Part shown: positions 1-7,366 of the stretch, one piece after another | How the letters are laid out: each line of letters begins with the position of its first letter | How positions within the stretch are numbered: the stretch's first letter is position 1 | From: CBDCFV01 sp963664625 | Lineage (GTDB): Bacteria; Chloroflexota; Dehalococcoidia; Lucifugimonadales; UBA3495 | Direction of reading: 5' to 3' | Assembly (NCBI GenBank): GCA_963664625.1 | Contig: OY761541.1 | Coordinates: 2,914,001-2,978,000, forward strand | DNA: 64,000 nt | Notes under the pieces: generated by a model | The model's input: the letters and a program-made list of their open reading frames with translations, nothing else | Told to the model about the DNA's origin: nothing | Database searches by the model: none | Position numbers and translations under genes: made by a program

Positions 1-129
1 GCCAGCACGACGGCCATCGGGGTCCGGCCAGGCGGACGAGTAGAACTATGGTTGGCCCTGCTGGCCGTTTTCGACGCGCTTTTTCTAGTAATATGTCCCT
101 GGATTTTCGGGGTGGTGGTGGAAGAGTAG
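1..129 (+). CDS. ccmB: Haem exporter permease CcmB, C-terminal end only
   Basis: The open frame from base 1 to the TAG at 127-129 encodes 42 residues with one hydrophobic segment and a VVVEE end. That tail resembles CcmB proteins, where a last membrane helix of the FDxLFL type precedes a short acidic C-terminus. CcmB is the permease of the CcmAB transporter, which with CcmC loads haem onto CcmE outside the membrane. The immediately following ccmC supports the call. The start lies outside the window, so nothing can be said about the rest of the protein. Confidence 0.6.
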   Translation, partial: ASTTAIGVRPGGRVELWLALLAVFDALFLVICPWIFGVVVEE

Positions 130-162
130 CCTGGGAAGACACCGCCGGAGAAACACGAAGGT

Positions 163-861
163 ATGCCAAGTACGCGGACTTTATTATTGGCGGCGGCGGG
201 CATCTTGATGCTGGCCGACCTCTACCTGATATTCATGGTTGCTCCGACCGACGCCGTGATGGGGGACGTACAGCGGGTGTTCTACTTTCACGTCCCGGTA
301 GCAATCGTGTCGTTCCTGGCCTTCTTCGTGGTGTTCGTGGCCAGCGTGGGTTACTTGGTGCGGCGCGGTCGCCGTTGGGACAGCATCGCCCACGCATCCG
401 CGGAAGTCGGCGTGCTGTTCGTTTCGCTGGCGCTGATTACGGGTATCATCTGGGGGCGGCCGGTGTGGAACACTTGGTGGACATGGGAGCCGCGCCTGAC
501 GACGACCCTCATACTATGGCTCATCTACGTCTCCTACCTGATGATCCGCTCTTACGCTCCCAGCCAGGACAAGGCGGCCCGCTACTCCGCCGTCGTGGGC
601 ATCATAGGGTTCGTGGACGTGCCCATCGTCTATTACTCGGTCGTCTGGTGGCGGTCGATTCACCCTTCGCCCGTAGTCGGGCCCTTCGCCGAGAGCGGGG
701 CGCTGGAGCCGATCATGCAGGTGACGCTGCTTTTCTCCCTGGTTACTTTCCTCGTCCTGTTTGCGTTTCTGGTCTGGGAGCGGGCGTTGCTGCGGGACAG
801 CGAGGACCAGTTGGGAGAAATGCGGTTGGCAGCGCGACGGGCCGGCCGATTGGCGGAATGA
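163..861 (+). CDS. ccmC: Haem-handling protein CcmC of cytochrome c maturation
   Basis: 232 aa integral membrane protein with about six hydrophobic segments. It has the tryptophan-rich haem-handling motif of the family (WNTWWTWEPRLT, residues 102-113). Two flanking histidines, H43 (FYFHVP) and H167 (SIHPS), match the axial haem ligands of CcmC. CcmC transfers haem to the chaperone CcmE on the outer face of the cytoplasmic membrane. It starts 33 bases after the ccmB stop and is followed by ccmD and a ccmE-like gene, so it sits in a ccm operon. Length and motif content are normal for the family. Confidence 0.93.
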   Translation: MPSTRTLLLAAAGILMLADLYLIFMVAPTDAVMGDVQRVFYFHVPVAIVSFLAFFVVFVASVGYLVRRGRRWDSIAHASAEVGVLFVSLALITGIIWGRPVWNTWWTWEPRLTTTLILWLIYVSYLMIRSYAPSQDKAARYSAVVGIIGFVDVPIVYYSVVWWRSIHPSPVVGPFAESGALEPIMQVTLLFSLVTFLVLFAFLVWERALLRDSEDQLGEMRLAARRAGRLAE

Positions 862-896
862 AGTTGCCCCGCGCGGTATTGTAAGGAGTAGGTCTT

Positions 897-1094
897 ATGC
901 CAATGGTCCTGTTGCAGGCGGGCGCGGCTTCGGGAAATATGCCCTTTTTGTTCGCCGCCTTTGCGGTAAGCTGGGTGGCGTTCTTTCTGTATGCTTGGTT
1001 CCTCAACCGGCGCCAACAGGAAACGGCCAGGGAAATCCGCAGGCTGAGGCAGGCCTTGGAGGGCCAAGAGGCTGTGGACACGGACCAGCGTTGA
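897..1094 (+). CDS. ccmD: CcmD-family small membrane protein
   Basis: 65 aa protein with one membrane segment (about residues 14-36) followed by a basic, helical cytoplasmic tail. This is the layout of CcmD, which tethers CcmC to CcmE and helps release holo-CcmE. It has a good ribosome binding site (AAGGAG, 9 bases before ATG 897). Sequence identity in this family is low, so the call rests on size, topology and position directly after ccmC. Confidence 0.75.
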   Translation: MPMVLLQAGAASGNMPFLFAAFAVSWVAFFLYAWFLNRRQQETAREIRRLRQALEGQEAVDTDQR

Positions 1095-1122
1095 CCCCAG
1101 GGTCTTTCGGTTCTTGGCGTAA

Positions 1123-1213
1123 TTGTCTGAACTATGATTTTTTTGATTCTGGGATTACCATGATTGGGGAAATCATGGCAATCTATCAATCCCATGAATC
1201 ACAGTTCAGACGA
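1123..1213. repeat. Long nested imperfect palindrome between ccmD and ccmE
   Basis: Outer arms GTCTGAACTATGATT (1125-1139) and AATCACAGTTCAGAC (1197-1211) are complementary apart from one wobble position. Inside lie further complementary pairs: GATTCTGGGATT with AATCCCATGAATC, and CCATGATT with AATCATGG. As RNA or extruded DNA this would be one long hairpin of about 90 nt. It is unlike the REP family elsewhere in the window. It resembles a class of long extragenic palindromes beginning TCTGAAC that I recall from unrelated bacterial genomes, which I could not check. Confidence 0.75.
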
Positions 1214-1311
1214 AAGGATCGAAAGGCCCTGCGCGATTCAGTCAATCGTAGCAGGGCGCCTGAGCTTCATTATATAATTTCAAGGCATCATTACTGTTAT
1301 GGGAGGAGCCG

Positions 1312-1815
1312 TTGGAGGGCCTTACACACGAAGGGGCGACGCCGGAGAGCGATACCGAAAAGGGGCACCGCAGCAACCGGACCCGGTTCATAGTGGTGGC
1401 CGTGGTGGTGGTCCTGGCGTTGGGTTACATGGTGTACGCGGCGTTTCCCGGAAACGCCCTGTACTTCCTGACCGTTGATGAATTTGTCAACAAGTCGGAA
1501 GTACACGACGGGCGTTTGTTGAGGGTATCCGGTAAGCTGGTGGACGGCTCTTTCCAGCGAGAGGATCGCTCGACCACATCTAGTTTCCGCCTCTACGACA
1601 AGGAGTTGGGGTCGGAAGGAGCGCAACTTGATGCTCAGTACGTAGGCGTGCTTCCCGACCTTTTCTTCAACCCGCACTCGGAGATAATCCTCGAAGGAAG
1701 CTACGGGCCGGAGCCAGTCTTTCACGCCGACTCCATCCTGGTGAAATGCCCCTCCAAATACCAATCGTTGGAGGAAGAGCTGTCCAAGGGGGATGTGACG
1801 GGAAGCAGTGGTTGA
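1312..1815 (+). CDS. ccmE: Haem chaperone CcmE, cysteine (CxxxY) type
   Basis: 167 aa with an N-terminal membrane anchor (residues about 26-44) and a beta-rich outer domain of the CcmE OB fold. CcmE carries haem from CcmC to the cytochrome c lyase. The covalent haem site in classical CcmE is HxxxY. Here the same place reads CPSKY (C146, Y150), the CxxxY variant described for some sulfate reducers, Gram-positives and archaea. The TTG start at 1312 follows GGAGGAG at short spacing. It is separated from ccmD by 217 bases holding the palindrome at 1123-1213, so it may have its own promoter. Confidence 0.85.
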   Translation: MEGLTHEGATPESDTEKGHRSNRTRFIVVAVVVVLALGYMVYAAFPGNALYFLTVDEFVNKSEVHDGRLLRVSGKLVDGSFQREDRSTTSSFRLYDKELGSEGAQLDAQYVGVLPDLFFNPHSEIILEGSYGPEPVFHADSILVKCPSKYQSLEEELSKGDVTGSSG

Positions 1816-1845
1816 ACGTCTTTAGCGGGACAGTGAACGGGTAAA

Positions 1846-1881
1846 GTAAGACCCCTCCGATACTGCTCGGGGGGGTCTTAC
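1846..1881. terminator. Hairpin terminator between convergent ccmE and korB
   Basis: Perfect 10 bp arms GTAAGACCCC (1846-1855) and GGGGTCTTAC (1872-1881) lie between the ccmE stop and the korB stop. T-tracts are weak on both sides, so it may work bidirectionally by hairpin strength alone. Confidence 0.7.
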
Positions 1882-1934
1882 ACTTCACCGATGTGTTAAC
1901 CCTCGCTCACCGATACGGAGCGAACGGACAGCGG

Positions 1935-2801
1935 TTAAAACTCAAAGGCGTCCATGAGTTGCTGGACGGTTCGGGTGCGCGCCCTGGCCCACATGCTTTC
2001 CACCTGCTGGTCAAGGGAGGGCCGATCATCGTCCTTGTATATGACGCCTACGGGGATGCCGCCCTGTTGCAGCACGTTATAGGCGGCGGCCTTGTCCGAG
2101 GGATCGTGGTCGTCCGGGAGGGCCCACAGTACGGGTTCGATGCCCTTCTTCACGTTCCCCTTGAGGGCTTCGTAGGTGTCGTTGTAGGTGGTGCAGGGCG
2201 ACTGCACGTGAACAATGGAGAACCCCGGGTGTTCCATGCCCTGGGTTATGAGCTTGGACAAGGGGCGGGGTTGGCTGGAAAAGCCGGACGCCACAAAGGA
2301 AACGCCCAAGGTAAGGTACAACTCCAACGGGTTTACCGCCGCTTCCAGCTTTCCGAACGGGGTGGAACTGGTGACCTCGCCCATCTTGGTCGTGGGGGAG
2401 CTTTGCCCCTTGGTCAGACCGTATACGCCGTTGTCCATCACCACGGCGCACACGTTGAGGTTACGGGCCGCTTGGGGGCCTATATGTTCGCCGCCGATGC
2501 TCAGGAAGTCTCCGTCGCCGGCCACAACGACCACGTTCAGTTCAGGCCGGGCCATTTTCACTCCCAGGGATATGGGCAGCGACCTTCCGTGGATGCCGTG
2601 GAACCCGTAGGGTTGAGCGCCTTCCAGGAGGTGGACCAGATTGCCGGAGCAGCCGATTCCGGCGACAACCACGTTATTCTCGATGGGCAGCCCGGTCTCT
2701 TCCAACCGGTCTATCATCGCAAACTCCAGAGCGCGGCGCACACCAAAGTCCCCGCAGCCGGGACACCATTTGAAGTCGTACTCCGGGTTCTTCTTGCTCA
2801 T
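1935..2801 (-). CDS. korB: 2-oxoacid:ferredoxin oxidoreductase, beta (TPP-binding) subunit
   Basis: 288 aa. It binds thiamine diphosphate and a 4Fe-4S cluster in the CoA-dependent oxidative decarboxylation of a 2-oxoacid (2-oxoglutarate is the likely substrate), or the reverse carboxylation. Seen: cluster cysteines CPGCGDF near residue 13 and GIGCSGN further on, and the TPP motif GDGDFLSIGGEH followed by VMDNGVYGLTKG. The start ATG overlaps the korA stop as ATGA (2798-2801), so the two are translationally coupled. No delta ferredoxin-like subunit is nearby, which fits the two-subunit Kor type. Substrate cannot be fixed from sequence alone. Confidence 0.9.
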   Translation of the reverse strand: MSKKNPEYDFKWCPGCGDFGVRRALEFAMIDRLEETGLPIENNVVVAGIGCSGNLVHLLEGAQPYGFHGIHGRSLPISLGVKMARPELNVVVVAGDGDFLSIGGEHIGPQAARNLNVCAVVMDNGVYGLTKGQSSPTTKMGEVTSSTPFGKLEAAVNPLELYLTLGVSFVASGFSSQPRPLSKLITQGMEHPGFSIVHVQSPCTTYNDTYEALKGNVKKGIEPVLWALPDDHDPSDKAAAYNVLQQGGIPVGVIYKDDDRPSLDQQVESMWARARTRTVQQLMDAFEF

Positions 2802-4513
2802 ACCGTGGCTTTCTCCTTCTTTAAGGATTGGGTCATTTCAGTGACCCGGTTCACCAGGTCACGTACTTTGAACGGCAATCCGGTGTACTGGGTTATGGCT
2901 TCGGCCTTCACTCCGTAGGAGCGGAGGATGCTGGCGAACTGGCCCTGATAGTTGAGTTCGGGGACGATGACCAGTTCCTTCTGCCTGAGTTCTTCAAGTA
3001 ACTTGGGTGGCAAGGGACTCAGGAGCATGGTGTAGTACCAGCCTACGGGTACACCCATTTCCTTGAGTTGATTGTAAGCTTCCAGTCCCGGCCCCTTGGA
3101 GCCGCCCCAAGGCATGAATGCGATGGACTCCTCCGGCCGGTCACGCTCGTACTCGTCCTCTTCGAGGAGCTTGAGCTTGCTGAACCGCCGTTCGGTCATT
3201 TGCACGTGGCGGGCCGGCAGGTGGGTGGTATCGCCCATGTCGTCATGTTCGCTGCCGTTGGCGACGTAGGCGCCGGGGTTGCCGGGAATCGGCATGGGGG
3301 ACAGTTCGAAACCGGCGTAGCGATGGTACCCGTTGTTGCCCCGGTATATCTCCCTGGAACTGACCTGCACCTTGGACAAGTCCGGCTTGGCAATGTTCTG
3401 GGCGCGCTCGGCCAAGGACATCTCGGTCATGAGGATGACCGGGCCCTGGTACCTTTCGGACCAACTGAGGGCCTTGATGGCGCCGAAGAAACATTCTTCA
3501 ACCGTGCCGGCGGCTATAACGGGCAGTTTAACGTCGCCGTGGGCGGGGTACATGCAGGCCATGAGGTCAGACTGCTCGGTCTTGGTAGGCAACCCGGTCG
3601 CCGGGCCTCCGCGCTGCACGTCTACCACCACCAACGGTATCTCAGCGATCCAACCCAAGCCCAGGCCCTCTCCCATCAAGGAAAAGCCGGGGCCAGCGGT
3701 GGCGGTCATGGCTTTCTTGCCGGCGAAACCGGCGCCCAGGATAGTGGTGATGGACTCAATTTCCGAGCTTACTTGATAAGCGAACTTGCCCTCTCCCACC
3801 AGGTTCCTTTCCATGTAAACCAGGATCGTGGTGGCGGGAGATATGGGATAACCGACGTAAAAGTCGAGGCCGGCGGCCAAAGCGCCAAGGGACAAAGCCT
3901 CGTTGCCCTTGAGCATCAACTGCGCATAGTCCGGCGGCACGGGCGGGGCCAATGCTCCAAGGGAGAACCCACTGGCGGACATGTGCTCCCGGCCCAGCGA
4001 GAGCGCCTTGATGTTGGACTCGATTATCTCTTCGTCGCCGGCCCTGCCACGGCTGAACCGCTTGGTAACGAACTGCTCCAGATATTGCTGGGGCATGTCC
4101 ACCAAGTGTCCCAAGGCGCCGATGATGACCATGTTGGCGGCCCTGGCGTTGCCGGTGGAGCGGGCCAGTTCGTCGAACGGAAGTCCGAAACCGCGAGGGT
4201 CTCCTTCCAGTTGGAATTCGTTGGAGTTGAAGATAATGACGCCCTGATCGCGCACCTCGACGCCATGCTCGTCGTAGGCTTCCTGGTTGAAGGCCACCAG
4301 CACGTCCACGTCGTCGCCGGGGCTCAGCACCGGGTCAACCGATATGCGGGCTTGGGTCCAGGTAGGGCCGCCCAGGATCTGAGATGGGAACGTGGCGAAA
4401 GTCAGGGCGTGATAGCCGACCTGGGTGGAGGCTTGGGCCAGACCTTCGGCGGAGGTTACCACCCCTTGACCGCCTTCGCCGGCGAACCGGACGACAAAAT
4501 CACGCATTTCCAT
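2798..4513 (-). CDS. korA: 2-oxoacid:ferredoxin oxidoreductase, fused gamma-alpha subunit
   Basis: 571 aa from ATG 4513, chosen because GGGGAGGA lies at ideal spacing; an upstream in-frame start at 4540 has none. The N-terminal ~190 residues are the gamma domain (RFAGEGGQGVVTSAEGLA). The rest is the alpha domain, with the pyrimidine-binding region (YPISPATTI) and the glycine-rich TATAGPGFSLM segment. It pairs with KorB to form the enzyme that links 2-oxoacid metabolism to ferredoxin. Fusion of gamma and alpha is normal for the 2-oxoglutarate type in several phyla. Confidence 0.9.
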   Translation of the reverse strand: MEMRDFVVRFAGEGGQGVVTSAEGLAQASTQVGYHALTFATFPSQILGGPTWTQARISVDPVLSPGDDVDVLVAFNQEAYDEHGVEVRDQGVIIFNSNEFQLEGDPRGFGLPFDELARSTGNARAANMVIIGALGHLVDMPQQYLEQFVTKRFSRGRAGDEEIIESNIKALSLGREHMSASGFSLGALAPPVPPDYAQLMLKGNEALSLGALAAGLDFYVGYPISPATTILVYMERNLVGEGKFAYQVSSEIESITTILGAGFAGKKAMTATAGPGFSLMGEGLGLGWIAEIPLVVVDVQRGGPATGLPTKTEQSDLMACMYPAHGDVKLPVIAAGTVEECFFGAIKALSWSERYQGPVILMTEMSLAERAQNIAKPDLSKVQVSSREIYRGNNGYHRYAGFELSPMPIPGNPGAYVANGSEHDDMGDTTHLPARHVQMTERRFSKLKLLEEDEYERDRPEESIAFMPWGGSKGPGLEAYNQLKEMGVPVGWYYTMLLSPLPPKLLEELRQKELVIVPELNYQGQFASILRSYGVKAEAITQYTGLPFKVRDLVNRVTEMTQSLKKEKATV

Positions 4514-4540
4514 GTGAAATCCTCCCCGGGTAGAGATCAT

Positions 4541-4941
4541 AGCGACAAGCGTCGCGGTTCAAGGTTGACTGGTCTGTGTCCAATGGGAAATGGGTCAGGG
4601 GAAACTGGGGGCCGTGATTTGAGGCAAGCAGATTTTGTGGCGGATGTCATCGTAGTCGCTGGCTACGGGCCGCAAGGGCAGAATTGCCCTCGAAAACTGA
4701 CTTCTAAAGATGTGATGCGCTTCGTTGGCTCGGTGTCGAAATATAACATCAGGCTCACTCTATTGTCAATTCAGATTGGCGGCGCAGAACGTCAAATCAG
4801 GTCAAGTTAGGGAGTTTGGAGAAATGGTCGATGAAGTTGAGATAGGGTCGAAATGAATCTCTCAACACGGTTAAACCCAAGGCATATTGGAAACTTCCGA
4901 GCAGTATTCATGTATGAGCATATATGGTATCTACAATATTG
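4541..4941. other. Non-coding AT-richer stretch upstream of the HTH-NYN gene
   Basis: About 400 bases with lower GC than the flanks. No convincing gene on either strand; open frames crossing it are extensions of antisense shadows. It probably holds the korA promoter on the minus strand (TATGAT near 4536) and marks the left edge of an acquired segment. Confidence 0.5.
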
Positions 4942-4970
4942 TTGACAACCTTTCTGTATTAAAGCAAAAT
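4942..4970 (+). promoter_or_regulatory. Sigma70-like promoter of the HTH-NYN gene
   Basis: TTGACA at 4942-4947, 17 base spacer, CAAAAT at 4965-4970 (4/6 match to TATAAT). The start codon is 34 bases downstream. The surrounding sequence is AT-rich. Confidence 0.5.
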
Positions 4971-5003
4971 GCTCTATGACCGCAATGACTTGTGGAGGTT
5001 CCG

Positions 5004-6056
5004 ATGGCCCCGATTAGACCTGAAGACCACGCCTTCGTTTTCCAAGCGACGGTTCTCGTTGAGATTCGGCGCGAGTTAAGTCTTAGTCAGGCCCAGTTGG
5101 CCGAACTTCTTGACATTCCCGTAAACACGCTTTCTCGATGGGAGCGTGGTAGCAACATTCCTGACGCGAATGCGCTGGCCGCGTTATTTTCAGTTGCCAA
5201 GGAGCGTGGCGTTACACCCGAATTTTTTAAGGAAAGGAGCAGAGCAATTATGAGACGGCATAGTCGAAAGACATTAGTCGTTCAATGGGACTATCAGAAC
5301 ATTGCCGTTAATACGAACGCCATAGGCAGGTTTATATCCGAGGTACGGGAATATATGCGACTCCTATTTCCAACCTTGGAGGATTCGACCGCAACTGCAT
5401 ATATATCCGGGTGGATGAATTGGGATGTTAGCAACGCCTTGAAGAGGGCAGGGTGTGAAGGGAAATCAGACTACTACAATGCTGACAGGCAGTTGATTCA
5501 GGACGCGGAAACCGCTTTCAAACTGCCTCAAAACCAGAGTTCATCCGTGGTTCTCATACCATTTCATACGACTGACCCTACTCGTGGGTTTTTATTAGCA
5601 GCCGATCGACAGGAGATAGACCCTGTCGAGGCCGTTTACGTGCTAATTTCCAACGACAGTGATTACGCCGATTTATTGGGAAGGCTAAAGAAAGCAGGGG
5701 CTGAAGTGTTCGTGTGTGGCTACACCTATTGTAGCGAGCGACTAATTAAGACGGTAGGTGCTGACCATTTCATTCCGTGGCAACGTCCGTATATGGTAGC
5801 CAAGTGCTATCAAGTGGCTACCAACATAGCTGGCAAACCCATTACCAAAAGCGCGTTTGGCAACCAGTGCAGGGTTGCCTTGGAAGAGGACGGATGGGAA
5901 GGAGATGAATATGAGGAATTGTTGGAGGATAGCGGATTCAGTCTGAACCGTCCTTTTGCCAGCGCATTGCAGCACATGAACACGATGGGGATATTGCGGG
6001 TTAAACAGGCTGGGAATGATCCTAACCGAGTCAACATAACTATTCCCGGAAGGTAG
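5004..6056 (+). CDS. XRE-type HTH protein fused to an NYN (LabA/PIN-like) nuclease domain
   Basis: 350 aa from ATG 5004, which has GGAGG five bases upstream; GTG 4992 is an alternative. Residues ~19-55 are a helix-turn-helix of the XRE type (LSLSQAQLAELLDIP, then NTLSRWERG). Residues ~90-265 form an NYN/PIN-like domain with the expected acidic set: QWDYQNI (D96, N99), D167, and SNDSDY (D218, D220), followed by KKAGAEVFVCG. The last ~75 residues look like a second winged-helix-like module. NYN domains are RNases in known cases. Base composition is lower in GC than neighbouring genes and the gene stands alone, which suggests transfer. A self-regulating RNA-targeting defence or stress protein is inference only. 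Confidence 0.75.
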   Translation: MAPIRPEDHAFVFQATVLVEIRRELSLSQAQLAELLDIPVNTLSRWERGSNIPDANALAALFSVAKERGVTPEFFKERSRAIMRRHSRKTLVVQWDYQNIAVNTNAIGRFISEVREYMRLLFPTLEDSTATAYISGWMNWDVSNALKRAGCEGKSDYYNADRQLIQDAETAFKLPQNQSSSVVLIPFHTTDPTRGFLLAADRQEIDPVEAVYVLISNDSDYADLLGRLKKAGAEVFVCGYTYCSERLIKTVGADHFIPWQRPYMVAKCYQVATNIAGKPITKSAFGNQCRVALEEDGWEGDEYEELLEDSGFSLNRPFASALQHMNTMGILRVKQAGNDPNRVNITIPGR

Positions 6057-6118
6057 CAAGCTGGCAATTTACGGGGCAACGCCAAACGCTGAAGGTAACG
6101 CGCCTTTACGTTGCGCGT

Positions 6119-6148
6119 ATGGATTCCCGCCTGCGCGGGAATGACGAG
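6119..6148 (-). repeat. REP-like palindrome (minus orientation)
   Basis: Core ATTCCCGCCTGCGCGGGAAT at 6123-6142, followed by GACG. It belongs to the dispersed family whose consensus is CGTCATTCCCGCGAAGGCGG continuing GAATCC. It lies between the NYN gene and dprA. Confidence 0.9.
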
Positions 6149-6219
6149 CTTGGGGAAGAATGTCGCCGTCAGAAGAGACTTTGCACAGGCTCTGCCCTTA
6201 CGCCCTTGCACAAGCGTCG

Positions 6220-6249
6220 TTGTTTGGGGATTTGGGCGTGTGCTAGAAT
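6220..6249 (+). promoter_or_regulatory. dprA promoter with extended -10; probably leaderless
   Basis: TTGTTT (6220-6225), 18 base spacer, then TGC-TAGAAT (TAGAAT 6244-6249). The ATG at 6257 is only 7 bases past the -10 box, where transcription would be expected to begin, and there is no Shine-Dalgarno sequence. This suggests a leaderless mRNA. Confidence 0.6.
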
Positions 6250-6256
6250 CGCTCGC

Positions 6257-7366
6257 ATGACGGACATAAAGTATTGGGTGGCTTTGAACCAGGTCTCCCG
6301 GTTGGGGACGGTCAAGTTTCGGAAGCTCGAGGCCTTCTTTGGGAGCCTCGAGAGGGCTTGGCAGGCGAACGCTTCCGACCTGAAGTTTGCCGGTATGGAC
6401 GATCGTGTGGTCCAGGATGTTGATGCGGTCAGGGCGCGGACTTCCCCCGACCTTGAGATGGAGAGACTTGAACGGGCCGGGGTGCAAGCGGTCAACTGGC
6501 ATGACGAAACGTACCCGTCGCGCCTGAAGGAAACCGCCGACCCACCGGCAGTCTTGTACTACAAGGGGACGCTTCTCCCCTCCGATGAACGTTCGGTGGC
6601 CGTTGTGGGAACGCGCGGCCCGACGAGCTATGGAAGGGAGGTTGCCAGCGCGTTGACCCAGGACCTTGCCAGGAACGGCATCGCCGTCGTCAGCGGCTTG
6701 GCCCGGGGCATTGACAGCGTCGCCCATCGCGTGACCTTGGAAACCGGAGGGCGCACGGTAGCGGTCCTGGCCAATGGGTTGCACACCATATACCCTCCGG
6801 AACACGCTAACCTGGCGCAACAAATTGCCGAAAACGGAGCGGTGGTCAGCGAGTACCCTTTGGGAGTCAGGCCGGAGGCGCGGAGCTTTCCCCGCAGGAA
6901 TCGCCTGATTAGCGGTATGACCTTGGGAACCTTGGTGGTGGAAGCCGGGGAGGGAAGCGGCGCCAGGTGGACGGTGTACCACGCGCTGGAACAGAACAGG
7001 GAGGTCTTTTGCGTTCCGGGCAGCATCTTTTCCCCAGCCAGCAAGTTGACCAACCGGTTGATTCAGGACGGGGCCAAGCTGGTTTCCAGGGTCGAGGACA
7101 TCCTTGAAGAGTTGAACCTGACGGCGGTCACTTATCAACCGCCTTTGCCCTTGCCGGAGATGCCGGAGGATGACGATGAGTTATCGCTGTTGAGGCATCT
7201 CAACGATGAACCGTTGCACATTGACGACATTCGCAGGACCGCAAACATCCCCATTACTGACGCCAGCAGCATGTTAGCAATATTGGAACTCAAGGGTCTG
7301 GTCCATCAGGTGGGGTGTATGCATTACGTTAGAGTTCGGGAGGTACCCCAAGTATATGGCAACTAA
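6257..7366 (+). CDS. dprA: DNA processing protein DprA/Smf
   Basis: 369 aa. DprA binds single-stranded DNA and loads RecA in natural transformation, and is kept for DNA handling in non-competent bacteria too. Seen: an N-terminal SAM/HhH-like region, the Rossmann core (VAVVGTRGPTSYGREVA, VVSGLARGIDSVAHR, VLANGLHTIYPPEH, SEYPLGV, PRRNRLISG), and a C-terminal winged helix (DIRRTANIPITDASSMLAILELKG). ATG 6257 is chosen because family homology begins there; the open frame upstream crosses a REP element. It overlaps topA by 11 bases. Confidence 0.93.
   Translation: MTDIKYWVALNQVSRLGTVKFRKLEAFFGSLERAWQANASDLKFAGMDDRVVQDVDAVRARTSPDLEMERLERAGVQAVNWHDETYPSRLKETADPPAVLYYKGTLLPSDERSVAVVGTRGPTSYGREVASALTQDLARNGIAVVSGLARGIDSVAHRVTLETGGRTVAVLANGLHTIYPPEHANLAQQIAENGAVVSEYPLGVRPEARSFPRRNRLISGMTLGTLVVEAGEGSGARWTVYHALEQNREVFCVPGSIFSPASKLTNRLIQDGAKLVSRVEDILEELNLTAVTYQPPLPLPEMPEDDDELSLLRHLNDEPLHIDDIRRTANIPITDASSMLAILELKGLVHQVGCMHYVRVREVPQVYGN

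Noticed and set aside
1893..4810. Long plus-strand open frames opposite korA and korB
   Set aside because: No homology or ribosome sites; they are antisense shadows of GC-rich coding sequence.
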